Of a stretch of 37,653 bases of DNA, positions 22,629 through 31,843 are shown one piece after another. The position numbers were made by a program, and so were the translations under genes. This DNA is from F23-D06 sp947165685. GTDB taxonomy: Bacteria; Bacteroidota; Bacteroidia; Bacteroidales; WCHB1-69. The stretch is taken from NCBI GenBank assembly GCA_947165685.1, contig CAMVBK010000032.1, forward strand, positions 1 to 37,653. The letters run 5' to 3'. Within the stretch, counting starts at the first letter, position 1. Each line of letters begins with the position of its first letter. The notes beneath the pieces are model-generated. The model searched no databases and was not told where the DNA came from. It worked only from the letters and a program-made list of their open reading frames with translations.

Positions 22629-25600
22629 CTATCTCAGATATTTCTCTAAAATTTGCTTCTTCCGCTCGGTGCAGCCTTGCATAACGGCTTTTGCTTTTGA
22701 AATCTCGGCTTCGTAGGTTTCGATTTTGGAAACGATGCGCTGTTGTTCGGTGAGGGGCGGAATAGGGATTTCCAGATTTTCGTAAAATGAAATAGGCACT
22801 CGCCGATGTCCACTTGCTCCAGTCATGTTTTGAGCTGCCTCTTTTCTAACAATTTCACGATTCAAATAAGCAAATACATATTCCGTTGAGTATTCATTCT
22901 TGATTCTGAACACGTGGAATTCAGAACTGCCCATTCCAATGCCATTAGTTAATCCTTTGGCAATTGCACATTTACCATTTTCCATACATGGTGTTATTTT
23001 GGCAATGATGATGTCATTTTCTGCAAAGTACGTATAACTACCTTTCCGCAATTCGCCTAATGGTTTGTCTGATTTGGTTTCAATGAAGCCATCATTACTA
23101 ACTGATGACATTTCTACAAACGAAATAATTGTATCATCGGATAATGAGCGTATATCTGATTTTGAAGGATTAATATTTTTACAAAGCGTTGATAATCTGA
23201 GAATTACCCCCCCCCCCCTGGGGCGGCTTATAACTTCAAGACGTTCAAACACTTCCGCAATCTTCTTCTTATACTCCTCTACCGTCATTCGGCTTTTGTT
23301 GTATTCTTCATCAACTTTTTCACATTCGGAAACGATTTGCTGTTGAATGTCGATAGGTGGAAGGGGAATTTTGACTTCATTATTCAAATATGTACTATTT
23401 AGGCTTTTACCAAAAGCCTTATTGCCAACGTTTTCCAAATCAATCATTTTGCCATTGAATAATGAAAACAAGTATTTGTCGGCAACTTGTTTCTTATCCT
23501 TTGGTATCAATGCAGCAATTGCTTCATTAGTGTATAAATCCGCTCCTGCAATTGCAGTTTTGCCAATACTAAGTTTAAAACTCAAAAGTGTTGTCCCTTT
23601 GGGAATCAATTTGACATTTGAGTTTTTTACACCTTCGTCGGTAATCTTTTCTTTTGTATCTGTTATAACTTGACCACGCATTTCTGCAATGGAAACCCAT
23701 AGATTATTACCAGTAAAATATGCTGCATTTTTTCTTGATGGCGTTCCGCCAATTAAAATGTTACAAACACCATCTTCGCCACCCAATTTCACCAACGGAT
23801 ATTTGCTCACAATCTCAATCTTTTTATCCGCCGTCAGTTTGATTGCCTTGTTGAAACTTGTGCGGCTGAAATCAATCATGTCATGAGTGTTGAGATAAGC
23901 GTAATATTTATTAAGTGGCTCTGAGAGTGTTATTTGCCGGCTGTCAAAAGTAAATCTAACAGCGGCGGCAAGCGTGTCGGTGGCGTAACGGTCTTGGTCG
24001 TTGTAGAGCATTCCGCCGGGCTGGTTTATCTGAATGCCTTCCGCTCCTTTGCGGTTGCTCCAATCGTAACCGAGAAACTTTTTCTGTTCGGCATTGTCGG
24101 CTGGGGCAATTATAGTGAGCGTTATCTGATTGTAAACCAATGTAAAATATATCAGTTTTTCGTATTCAACGTTTTTTACGGTTTTATAAAACATGTCTTT
24201 GATTTCAGCCTTTTGTTCATCTTCTGTCAATCGGCTGAATTTTGTGCTTTTGCGCTTGTTGACTACTTCCGTAAGATTGTCGAACCAATTGATATATTGG
24301 GCAAAATACTCATTCCCCGCAAGTTCTTCTTTCGTTGCAGTTTCGGAAGCAAAGGCTTTGTACAAATCTTCGGGAACATTGATTTTTTCGATGTATTTTT
24401 TGAACACGTCGGCATCTTCCCAATCGTCGGCAAAATTGCCTGAAAGAATGGCGTTTACTATATCTTTCACAATTTCGCGCTTTTGGGGCGGTTCGTTGTA
24501 TTTTTCAAGATAGAGAACAACCGTATTTGTTCCAGTTGCCCCGAATGTCTTACTTCCAAATTGCGCAACAGCACGCAGATAAAAGTTTTGCAAGAGAATC
24601 TCGCGTGCGGTCATATAACTATTACTATCATTGCTCAGAATCGACGACGGCAATACTACTGCGGCAATTCCCTTGGGTTTCAAGAGTTGTGCAATACGTT
24701 CCACAAAAAGGGTCTCAATTTCGCTGCCGTCGTTGCTTATAAGGTTGCGCTCTAAGAGTTCAAAACGGTTGTTTTTCAGTTTTAGATGCACCTTGAATCC
24801 GCTTACAGAATATGGCGGATTTGCTACAAGAACGTCAAACGATGTGTTTGTAATCTGTTCTTCGGGATATTGCTCCAATCCGTCGCCAAATTTGATTTTT
24901 CCTTGCCCCGCGCCGTTCATATACAGCGACACTTTGGCAACACGCGCAAGTCGGTAATCCTTTTCTATGCCAAAAATATGATGTTCGCACCAAGCGTTTT
25001 CGCGGATAGCGTCGGCATTGTTATTCGTTATAAAATAATTGTTTACAGATTCCACTGCCTCGGTCAGGAAATGGCCTGCGCCACAAGCGTAGTCAATGAT
25101 TTTTGGAAATACAAAGTTTTCGCCCTGACGGACAATTTTATCCATTGGCAGACAATCCCAAATAAACCTCGTTATCGGTGTTGGTGTAAAAAACTGTCCT
25201 TCGTTTTGTTTAAAGCCCTTGTTCAAAAGTTGCTCAAACAAATCGCCAAGAAACTGATGTTTAGACGGATAGACGATTCTGTATTTTTGGAACAGTTGAA
25301 CAACTTCTACCAAGATTTTGCCGTTTTGAAAAAAAAGTTCTTCGTTGTGCACGTCTTTAAAAGCAAAATCGTTGTTGCTGTAGAATTTGAGGATACGGAT
25401 GGTATTTTTCAAATCCTCTATTGCAGCCTTGCGCTTTGTGTCGTTTAATTTTTGTGCGAATAAATTCTCGGCATAATCGTCAGAAACATAATAGATTTCC
25501 TCGCCCATAAATTTTTCCATGCCCTCTTTGTGCAGACGTTGCAAGCGGTCTTGCAGACTTTCGTAAGTGTCGGTGCCTGTTTTATACTGAAACTCAACAA

Positions 25601-26480
25601 TATCGTTGTCGGTTTTTTGCGTTTCGTCAACAAGTTTACAGATGAAAAGAGCCACAAGACGATTGAACGCGTTTTCTTTGTCGCTGACGTTGTTGTGCCG
25701 CAGGATTTCTTCAAAGCGGTTAACTATTTTGTCATCAGGTTTGAAATCCTCCAATCGTTTTTTCCTTAGTGGCGGCACACCAATTTGGTACGCCTGCGAA
25801 TCCTTGCCAAAAATCACGCCCTTTTCAAAGATGATTTTGTCGTAGGTTTCGTCCCAAACTTCAAATAAATCTTTTACGGTTTGAGCATTTTCATAAAGGC
25901 GGATTGTCTTGTCCTTTTTTGCCAGTTTCTTGACGTTTTCATCATCGGAACAATCAACGATGAAATTTTCAAAAGTAATTTCGTCATCCTTGAAATCAGA
26001 TGCATACAACGACAACCATTTAGTGGAACGCTCTTGCTGCCAATACGAAAACAATTGTCCGCCGTCTTCTTTCAATAGTTTCAATGCTTTTGAGTGTTCA
26101 GTACCAGCGGTTTTACATTCGATGATAATGAGCATATTTTCGCCGTCCTTGTCATAAACGCAAATGTCGGCTTTGCCACCTTTGGCATCGTGTCCGAGGT
26201 TCCATCTTTTTTCAAGTTCGATGTGTTCGGGGCGATAACCTTTTTCAAGTAAACGATGTACGCACTCAAAAACAACAAAGTTCTCTGGATGTTCAAAATT
26301 ACAGGTTGTGCGGTCGTTGATTTTGAACCCAAGGTTTTCAGGATAATTCAGTTGTTTATTCTTGAAGTCAGCACTAATTGCACACATACCAAATTGTGGG
26401 AATGTTTTGGAGTAGACATCGTTGTTTTTCTTAAAATTCAAATATTCAAGAACTTGCGAAAAATTGTCTTTTGTTATCAT
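22629..26480 (-). CDS. Single-chain restriction-modification enzyme (type IIG-like: nuclease, N6-methylase, two TRDs)
   Basis: ATG 26480 is chosen over the TTG start at 26516, giving 1283 residues. N-terminus: a PD-(D/E)XK nuclease with KADICVYDKDG and IIIECKTAG (about residues 100-125). Centre: an N6-adenine methylase with IIDYACGAGHFLTEA (motif I, near 463) and VANPPYS (motif IV, near 555). C-terminus: two half-specificity domains like type I HsdS, each ended by PLPPIDIQQQIVSE or PIPPLTEQQRIVSKIE and a helical spacer. DNA cleavage, methylation and recognition are thus in one polypeptide. Between the two recognition domains lies G12 on the coding strand (23218-23207, reading RPRGGGVI). Loss of one G gives an immediate TAA and gain of one gives a stop ten codons later, so the tract can switch the second recognition domain off. 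The recognition sequence is unknown. Confidence 0.9.
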   Translation of the reverse strand: MITKDNFSQVLEYLNFKKNNDVYSKTFPQFGMCAISADFKNKQLNYPENLGFKINDRTTCNFEHPENFVVFECVHRLLEKGYRPEHIELEKRWNLGHDAKGGKADICVYDKDGENMLIIIECKTAGTEHSKALKLLKEDGGQLFSYWQQERSTKWLSLYASDFKDDEITFENFIVDCSDDENVKKLAKKDKTIRLYENAQTVKDLFEVWDETYDKIIFEKGVIFGKDSQAYQIGVPPLRKKRLEDFKPDDKIVNRFEEILRHNNVSDKENAFNRLVALFICKLVDETQKTDNDIVEFQYKTGTDTYESLQDRLQRLHKEGMEKFMGEEIYYVSDDYAENLFAQKLNDTKRKAAIEDLKNTIRILKFYSNNDFAFKDVHNEELFFQNGKILVEVVQLFQKYRIVYPSKHQFLGDLFEQLLNKGFKQNEGQFFTPTPITRFIWDCLPMDKIVRQGENFVFPKIIDYACGAGHFLTEAVESVNNYFITNNNADAIRENAWCEHHIFGIEKDYRLARVAKVSLYMNGAGQGKIKFGDGLEQYPEEQITNTSFDVLVANPPYSVSGFKVHLKLKNNRFELLERNLISNDGSEIETLFVERIAQLLKPKGIAAVVLPSSILSNDSNSYMTAREILLQNFYLRAVAQFGSKTFGATGTNTVVLYLEKYNEPPQKREIVKDIVNAILSGNFADDWEDADVFKKYIEKINVPEDLYKAFASETATKEELAGNEYFAQYINWFDNLTEVVNKRKSTKFSRLTEDEQKAEIKDMFYKTVKNVEYEKLIYFTLVYNQITLTIIAPADNAEQKKFLGYDWSNRKGAEGIQINQPGGMLYNDQDRYATDTLAAAVRFTFDSRQITLSEPLNKYYAYLNTHDMIDFSRTSFNKAIKLTADKKIEIVSKYPLVKLGGEDGVCNILIGGTPSRKNAAYFTGNNLWVSIAEMRGQVITDTKEKITDEGVKNSNVKLIPKGTTLLSFKLSIGKTAIAGADLYTNEAIAALIPKDKKQVADKYLFSLFNGKMIDLENVGNKAFGKSLNSTYLNNEVKIPLPPIDIQQQIVSECEKVDEEYNKSRMTVEEYKKKIAEVFERLEVISRPRGGGVILRLSTLCKNINPSKSDIRSLSDDTIISFVEMSSVSNDGFIETKSDKPLGELRKGSYTYFAENDIIIAKITPCMENGKCAIAKGLTNGIGMGSSEFHVFRIKNEYSTEYVFAYLNREIVRKEAAQNMTGASGHRRVPISFYENLEIPIPPLTEQQRIVSKIETYEAEISKAKAVMQGCTERKKQILEKYLR
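23207..23218 (-). repeat. G12 homopolymer tract between two target-recognition domains
   Basis: Twelve consecutive C on the plus strand, that is G on the coding strand, fall in the codons for R-G-G-G of the restriction-modification gene. At this length the gene is in frame. G11 reads AGG GGG GGG GGG TAA; G13 reaches TAA ten codons after the tract. Such tracts slip during replication and are typical of phase-variable genes. Confidence 0.9.
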
Positions 26481-26869
26481 ATCATCCAAATAATTAATCT
26501 TCCGTGTTTTGGACAATATAAAAGCGTGGTACTTTTTATTGTCCTATTTTCACGGAAGGCTCGGCAAAGCCTGAAAGCTAAATAAGACAAAAGTCCACGC
26601 CCTTGAGCGCGGCTTCCGCAACATATTCTCGCTTTCACATTAAATTTTGCCGATTTTTCCGTGAGAGAATAAGAGCGTAAAGCTCAAATGTTTATTATTC
26701 TATTGTTTTTACCTTTTCTTCGTATTTTTAATCAATTAATTACACTTTTCCGTTTGTTTTTGACACAATTCTGACTTGCGGCAAAAAACGCGGCAAAATT
26801 AGCAAAAAAACATTGGATAAAAGCAATTTATTTCAATTTTATTTTCGACATCCGACTCCCCTTATTCCC

Positions 26870-26916
26870 TGCTACTAGCAGAAATCAACCCCCAATTCGT
26901 TGATTTCCGACCTTTG
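26870..26916 (+). promoter_or_regulatory. Promoter with TGCTAnTAGCA operator, copy 2
   Basis: TGCTACTAGCA (26870-26880), then exactly 28 bp, then GACCTTTG (26909-26916), a one-base variant of the -7 box, followed by CGGCGTC. It drives the AAA+ gene starting at 26944. The 390 bp to its left (26481-26869) hold no gene I can support, only AT-rich sequence with short inverted repeats around GGCAAAGCC and GAGCGTAAAGCTC. Confidence 0.7.
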
Positions 26917-26943
26917 CGGCGTCAAATTCAAACAAATATTATT

Positions 26944-28683
26944 ATGAGAAACATCAAGGATTTCAACGCCGTCAAGACCTTGACCGAGGTCGCCAAACTT
27001 ATGGAAAATTCCACCGACAAGATGATCCGACTTTACGATCCCGAGTTCACGGCTTCCGGGAATGCCGACGAACGCTCCAGACGGAAACCGGACAACCAGC
27101 TCATCAGCGCGATGGAACCGCAACTGCGCGAACAGGTGGACCAGCTCGGCCGCTTCCTGAAGACCACCCCGTTGGAAACACTGCTCTTCGTGGCAATCTT
27201 TGCCATCCAGCTGATCAGCAACAACAGCGTGGATACCCGCGACATCAGCCGCTACCTCGACATCAACGGGCTGGACTTCCTGCCGCTGAAGCCCGTGCTG
27301 CATTCGCTGCTGAAAAAACGCCTGATCCGCGTGGTGAACCGCCGGCGCAGCACTAACGACTATCTCGTGGCCGATACCGTGGAGCACTCGCTCCTCCTGA
27401 ACAAACCGGTGAAACGGATGAAAGCGCAGGAAATGGACCAGTTCCAGTTCTGCAACCTCGTCTCCGGACTTATCGAATGCCGCAGCAACGAGGACTTTGA
27501 CTCGCGTGAGCTTTTCATCCAGGTGGAACGGGAAGAGGAAGCCAACCCCAACATCAAATTAGTGAAAGAGTTGAAGAAACTTTCGCTTGACATTGAGGAC
27601 AGGACTCTCTTTTATGAAATCTGCGACGATTTCGTCCGCGACCGCCGGCGCAACACGGGGGTGGAATGCACACTGAATGACATCTACGACAACTTGCGCT
27701 GTCGTTTCGACATTGCCAAGAACATCATGAGTCAAAGCCATCCGCTCATGCAGTCGGAGCTGGCGGAACTGCTCCCCGCCAAATTCCTCGCCGAGGCGGA
27801 GATTACGCTGACCGAAAAGGGCAAGCGCATGCTGTTGGGTGAGGACTACGACCTGTTCTGCGGCAAGGGTGGTTCCGACAAACGGTTGCTGCCTCCCGAC
27901 AAAATCCCCGCCCGTGAGCTCTTCTTCAGCGAGGAACTGTCGGCGGACCTCGACTTCGTGAAGGAAAGTCTGCAGGAGGAGAAATTCGTGGAGCTGCAGA
28001 AACGGTTGGAGGAGAACTCGCTGCCCAAGGGTGTGGCCATGCTCTTCCACGGACTGCCCGGCACCGGCAAGACCGCCGCGGTCGATATGATTGCCAAGGC
28101 CACCGGCCGCAGTGTCTATCACGTCGATATTGCCGCCTCCAAGACCTGCTGGTTCGGCGAGAGCGAGAAGCTCTTCAAGCGGATCTTCACCGACTACCGC
28201 CGCATGTGCGAGACCGAGGAACGCAAGCCCATCCTGCTGTTCAACGAGGCCGACGCGCTCTTCAGCAAGCGCCGCGATGTGGATTCCGGCAACTGCGCCC
28301 AGACCGAGAACGCCCTGCAGAACATCCTGTTGGAGGAGATGGAGACGCTGGACGGCATCCTCATCGCCACCACCAACCTGTGCGACAACTTCGACAGCGC
28401 CTTCGAGCGCCGCTTCCTCTTCAAGGTGAAGTTCGGGCAGCCTAGCACGGACGCCAAGAAGTCCATCTGGAAGAGCAAGCTCCCGTGGCTCACGGAAGAG
28501 GATTGCAGTAAGTTGGCGGCGAAATACGACCTCTCGGGCGGCGAGATCGACAACATCGTGCGCAAGAGTATGATGGAGGAAGTGCTGAGCGGCAACCGTC
28601 CCGACGTGGCGATGTTGGAGGCTTGGTGCCGCGGCGAGAAACTGACAAGGAAAGGCGGGAACGCGATCGGGTTCGCGTGCTGA
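26944..28683 (+). CDS. AAA+ ATPase
   Basis: The 579-residue product starts at ATG 26944, because the -7 box at 26909-26916 overlaps the earlier in-frame start. Residues 1-330 form an unrecognised, mainly helical region. The AAA+ module is C-terminal: HGLPGTGKTAAV (Walker A, about 369-380), a conserved WFGESEKLFKRIF (the sensor of the second helix region), ILLFNEADALFSKRR (Walker B, near 430) and ATTNLCDNFDSAFERRF with the arginine finger region. In Walker B the first acidic position is Asn (FNEAD instead of LDEAD), while the catalytic Glu is kept. ATP-driven remodelling of a protein or nucleic acid partner is likely, but the partner is unknown. The gene is GC-rich. Confidence 0.85.
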   Translation: MRNIKDFNAVKTLTEVAKLMENSTDKMIRLYDPEFTASGNADERSRRKPDNQLISAMEPQLREQVDQLGRFLKTTPLETLLFVAIFAIQLISNNSVDTRDISRYLDINGLDFLPLKPVLHSLLKKRLIRVVNRRRSTNDYLVADTVEHSLLLNKPVKRMKAQEMDQFQFCNLVSGLIECRSNEDFDSRELFIQVEREEEANPNIKLVKELKKLSLDIEDRTLFYEICDDFVRDRRRNTGVECTLNDIYDNLRCRFDIAKNIMSQSHPLMQSELAELLPAKFLAEAEITLTEKGKRMLLGEDYDLFCGKGGSDKRLLPPDKIPARELFFSEELSADLDFVKESLQEEKFVELQKRLEENSLPKGVAMLFHGLPGTGKTAAVDMIAKATGRSVYHVDIAASKTCWFGESEKLFKRIFTDYRRMCETEERKPILLFNEADALFSKRRDVDSGNCAQTENALQNILLEEMETLDGILIATTNLCDNFDSAFERRFLFKVKFGQPSTDAKKSIWKSKLPWLTEEDCSKLAAKYDLSGGEIDNIVRKSMMEEVLSGNRPDVAMLEAWCRGEKLTRKGGNAIGFAC

Positions 28684-28694
28684 ATAACTAAAAC

Positions 28695-28741
28695 CGTTAC
28701 TCGCAAAATAACCCATATCTCAAAAAAACGAACTATCTTTG
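28695..28741 (+). promoter_or_regulatory. Promoter of the 28817 gene with a degraded operator
   Basis: TATCTTTG (28734-28741), followed by CCGCGTA, is a perfect -7 box. At exactly the operator spacing lies CGTTACTCGCA (28695-28705), which matches TGCTACTAGCA in 8 of 11 positions and is followed by AAAA as in the other copies. It may be a decayed or weaker site. Confidence 0.55.
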
Positions 28742-28762
28742 CCGCGTAAAAACAATTCACCC

Positions 28763-28811
28763 AATCACCAATCACTAATTACAAATTACTAATCACAAAT
28801 CACCAATCACA
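28763..28811. repeat. Heptamer array (AATCACN)7 in the 5' untranslated region
   Basis: Seven adjacent units (AATCACC, AATCACT, AATTACA, AATTACT, AATCACA, AATCACC, AATCACA) fill the leader between the -7 box and ATG 28817. The sequence has no G and should be unstructured, which can favour ribosome entry in this phylum. Changes in copy number would alter leader length. Confidence 0.8.
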
Positions 28812-28816
28812 AAACG

Positions 28817-30196
28817 ATGAACATCCTATACCTGCACGGTTACGGCTCGTCAGGGCAGAGCAGCACCGTGGAATACCTGAAAAAGTCCCTGCCAGATTAT
28901 TATCACATCGAAGCCCCCGACATTCCCGTCGATCCGGCGGAGGCGCTGCCGTTCCTCAAGCATCTTTGCGAGGAGGAGCATTTCAGCGTCATCATCGGCA
29001 CCAGCATGGGCGGCATGTACGCCCACCAACTGCCCGCCGACTTCGTGCGCATCTGCGTCAACCCGGCGCTCCACCTCTCTGAAATCACCGATGTGATGAA
29101 GGTGGGCACCTTCGATTTCTTCCAACCCCGCAAGGACGGGCAGACGCAGTACACCATCACGGAGGAGATCATCCAGCACTATCGCGAGATGGAGGCGCAC
29201 CAGTTCGACCAGTGGAAGGCGGATGCCCCCGAGAACGTCCTCTGTATAGGGTTGTTCGGCACACGGGACACCACGGTGGACTGCCGCGACGAGTTTGCCC
29301 GCTACTATCCCAACGTGCAGACTTTCGACGGCGAGCACCGGATGAACCAGAAGGTGGTGAAAAACGTGGTGCTGCCCATCATCCGAAAACACCTTGCGAC
29401 ATACAAAAAAGACGACATTCTGCTTTTTATGACCAGCGAACCGCAAGCCCACGTGTGCGAAATGTTTGGAGGCGAGGCTGTTGAAAAGGAAGATGTCGAG
29501 CGTGAACCCTACTATGGTTTCGTGAAATCGGTGATCTCCGCCTCAAAGGGCATCTACTTGATGCAGACAATAAAGCCGATGGAAGGTTTTGTCTGTATCG
29601 CAGAAAAGACGGACATCATCCGCGTGGTGGACAAAAACGAGTTGCCCGAAGCGGAGCGCGAGCGGAAAAGCGCTGAATGGCTCGAAGCCCCGAATGTCTA
29701 TGTTCCCGCGCAAAATACATCCCTTTCGGGACTTTCAGAAGAAGAGCGCTGCATCGCCCTTGCCAAGGAAGCGCTTGTGCACCTGTTCCCCGAAATCCCA
29801 ACCACGGAGTTTGAACTCAGAGACAATTGGTTCTCAAAAGCCGGTTTCATTTCCACACTCAATTATTTTGATGAATATTGGAAAACGATTAAAAACTCCA
29901 AGAGAGAAAAAGAGCTGGGGCAGCTTAAGAACGAGATTCTCAAAGATATTCAAACTGCAAGATTCAAGGAATATTACACCGTGGAAGTCGGAACCCCGAT
30001 AGAAAACGAGACCGCCTATTTCATCGTGGCGGTCAGCAAGGAGTTTGACGAAGCGTGCGTTTTGCTCGACCTTACCGAGCGGAGCAATTTCTTCAGGAGT
30101 CTCGGACCGGAATTCAATGATATAGAAGACGAGGTGGACCACTACAGAAACAGATTGATGAGTGTCATAAATAAACAAGACAATGAAACGAATTGA
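28817..30196 (+). CDS. YqiA-like alpha/beta hydrolase fused to an unknown C-terminal domain
   Basis: Residues 1-190 resemble the YqiA/UPF0227 esterases: MNILYLHGYGSSGQS with the oxyanion-hole HG, IIGTSMGGMYA with the nucleophile Ser (GxSxG, near residue 63), GTRDTTVD with the Asp, and GEHRMN with the His. The catalytic triad therefore looks complete. YqiA alone is about 190 residues, while this protein has 459. The remaining ~260 residues (from about LLFMTSEPQAHV) are not recognised; they contain no second enzyme motif I can see. The last 14 bp overlap the next start, so translation of the two genes is probably coupled. The substrate is unknown. Confidence 0.8.
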   Translation: MNILYLHGYGSSGQSSTVEYLKKSLPDYYHIEAPDIPVDPAEALPFLKHLCEEEHFSVIIGTSMGGMYAHQLPADFVRICVNPALHLSEITDVMKVGTFDFFQPRKDGQTQYTITEEIIQHYREMEAHQFDQWKADAPENVLCIGLFGTRDTTVDCRDEFARYYPNVQTFDGEHRMNQKVVKNVVLPIIRKHLATYKKDDILLFMTSEPQAHVCEMFGGEAVEKEDVEREPYYGFVKSVISASKGIYLMQTIKPMEGFVCIAEKTDIIRVVDKNELPEAERERKSAEWLEAPNVYVPAQNTSLSGLSEEERCIALAKEALVHLFPEIPTTEFELRDNWFSKAGFISTLNYFDEYWKTIKNSKREKELGQLKNEILKDIQTARFKEYYTVEVGTPIENETAYFIVAVSKEFDEACVLLDLTERSNFFRSLGPEFNDIEDEVDHYRNRLMSVINKQDNETN

Positions 30197-30989
30197 AGAC
30201 TATGCAAAAAAGGGTGAGCATCGGGATGAGATGAAAGCCCTGAGGCTTTTGACAGAAGCGTATATTGGTATGTGCGGTATCAGCCTTGGCTTCCGCACCG
30301 TCGTTTATTGCGCGGCGGAGGCGTGGGTGGAACGGTTGGCCTGGCTGGATCTTCCGCTCTCGGAGATGGCCCGCAAGGAGCCCTTGGTGTGCCTTATGCC
30401 GCATATCACCGACCTCTACAAGCCAGAGATATACGACAGGTACGACATCGCAGGGATGGGAGACCCGGAGCTCTTGGCGGCTTGCCGGCAGATTATCGTA
30501 GAGAAGACCTTCGACGAGGCTACCACAGAGGTGCTCTGCTGGGGAATCCTGAAGGCGACAGAAGAAAAGGAGGAACTTTCGCAAGAGGTGGAGGCCACAG
30601 CCGCCGACGGCACGCTGCTGAAAGGTGTCCTGACCGAACAGAGCTGTCCGAGAACATGGGTGAAAATGACATCGCCTTTCAACGGAATCCTTATTTGGAA
30701 AAGCGAACTTGTCCGAAAACCCGGGGAACTGTTGCTGCAGGGTTATGAGGATTGCCGTTGCCTGCAGGGTCGGGAACAGGAAATCCGAGCGCTGTATTCG
30801 GAGTACCAGGAAGCGTTGAGGCAACAGCGGAACTCGTCTATGTGGAAAAAAGATCGCGTTTTTGACGAAATATTCGCAACGGTTGTGGGCGACACGACCC
30901 TCGCGTATCCTCAAAAGTTGTTCCGCGAATGGTTTGGAATGGAGTTCTTTGACACCTTCACTTGTAAAGATCCTTCGTGGTTGCGATAA
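30183..30989 (+). CDS. Hypothetical protein coupled to the hydrolase gene
   Basis: This 268-residue protein is not recognised. It has no clear membrane segment or signal peptide and is rich in Glu, Leu and Cys. Its start overlaps the end of the 28817 gene by 14 bp. It ends in FTCKDPSWLR; a similar dead end FASKNPSWL occurs at 31795-31824 after the next gene. No function can be offered from sequence. Confidence 0.75.
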   Translation: MKRIEDYAKKGEHRDEMKALRLLTEAYIGMCGISLGFRTVVYCAAEAWVERLAWLDLPLSEMARKEPLVCLMPHITDLYKPEIYDRYDIAGMGDPELLAACRQIIVEKTFDEATTEVLCWGILKATEEKEELSQEVEATAADGTLLKGVLTEQSCPRTWVKMTSPFNGILIWKSELVRKPGELLLQGYEDCRCLQGREQEIRALYSEYQEALRQQRNSSMWKKDRVFDEIFATVVGDTTLAYPQKLFREWFGMEFFDTFTCKDPSWLR

Positions 30990-31111
30990 GTATGTGTCGC
31001 ATTGTGCAAATGATATTTTTAAAGATTGTTATGAAAACCGTTTTTGAATTAATCAGGATTTACACCAACAGCAAAACGCGCTATCCACTTCGGAAAAGTC
31101 AGATAAACACG

Positions 31112-31789
31112 ATGGGGTTGTTTTCAACTTTAGCCAAAGCGGAAGCACAAATGACTCATGACGCAAAAGGATACCAAGAGAGTGAATGCGAACGCCTGAA
31201 AGACATTGCGGAGAAGGAAGAATACCATAACGACGAGAAACGTTTCGGGCATGACGTCGTGCTGGCGTACAGGATCACGGAATACGAACTTGACACAGAG
31301 GTGTGGAAATGTAGCAGCACCCAGTCGGTGCGCACCTACACCGCCGACGGGAAGCCCAATGACGAATCTCTGCTGGATTACCAATGCGAATGCCATTTCA
31401 AGGGCCGCACCCCCGAGCAGATCCGATTCCGGCCTGGCGACATCGTGGAGGTGATTGACGAATGGGGAGCGGAGCTCTGTGTGGTAGGACACGCACAGCC
31501 CACTATGGAGGACTACGCCGGTTTTCGTAAACGTTGCTGGGAAGATTGCATGAAGGATTGCCAAAAGTCATGTCGCGACAAAAGCGTTGAAGTCAAGGAG
31601 GAAAATTGCATTTTCCATTGGGACTACAGCGACGACTGCTACTTGGTTTACTCCTTAGGCGAGGGCGACACCCACTTCCACCCCGAATCGCCGAAGGTGT
31701 TCCGTCCCACCAAGCCGGTGCCGAAAGCGTTGCGGGAGAAACTGAAAGCGAAATACGAGGAAATGCTACGGCTTTATGGAGCAAACTGA
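31112..31789 (+). CDS. Hypothetical protein
   Basis: I prefer ATG 31112 (MGLFSTLAKAEAQM) to the earlier in-frame start at 30977, which would overlap the previous gene and add a hydrophobic, Ile/Val-rich tail of doubtful reality. The 225-residue product is unrecognised. A central RPGDIVEVIDEWGAELCVVG segment looks like a small beta-barrel. Five Cys residues cluster around CWEDCMKDCQKSC; such spacing could bind metal, but I have no family support. The C-terminus is a charged helix. Confidence 0.7.
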   Translation: MGLFSTLAKAEAQMTHDAKGYQESECERLKDIAEKEEYHNDEKRFGHDVVLAYRITEYELDTEVWKCSSTQSVRTYTADGKPNDESLLDYQCECHFKGRTPEQIRFRPGDIVEVIDEWGAELCVVGHAQPTMEDYAGFRKRCWEDCMKDCQKSCRDKSVEVKEENCIFHWDYSDDCYLVYSLGEGDTHFHPESPKVFRPTKPVPKALREKLKAKYEEMLRLYGAN

Positions 31790-31843
31790 ACTCGTTCGCC
31801 AGCAAAAACCCGTCATGGTTGTAAAGAATAATTCCGATTGATT

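Noticed and set aside
27559..28716. 385-codon minus-strand ORF
   Set aside because: It is the antisense shadow of the AAA+ gene; the plus strand has Walker A and B motifs and a promoter.
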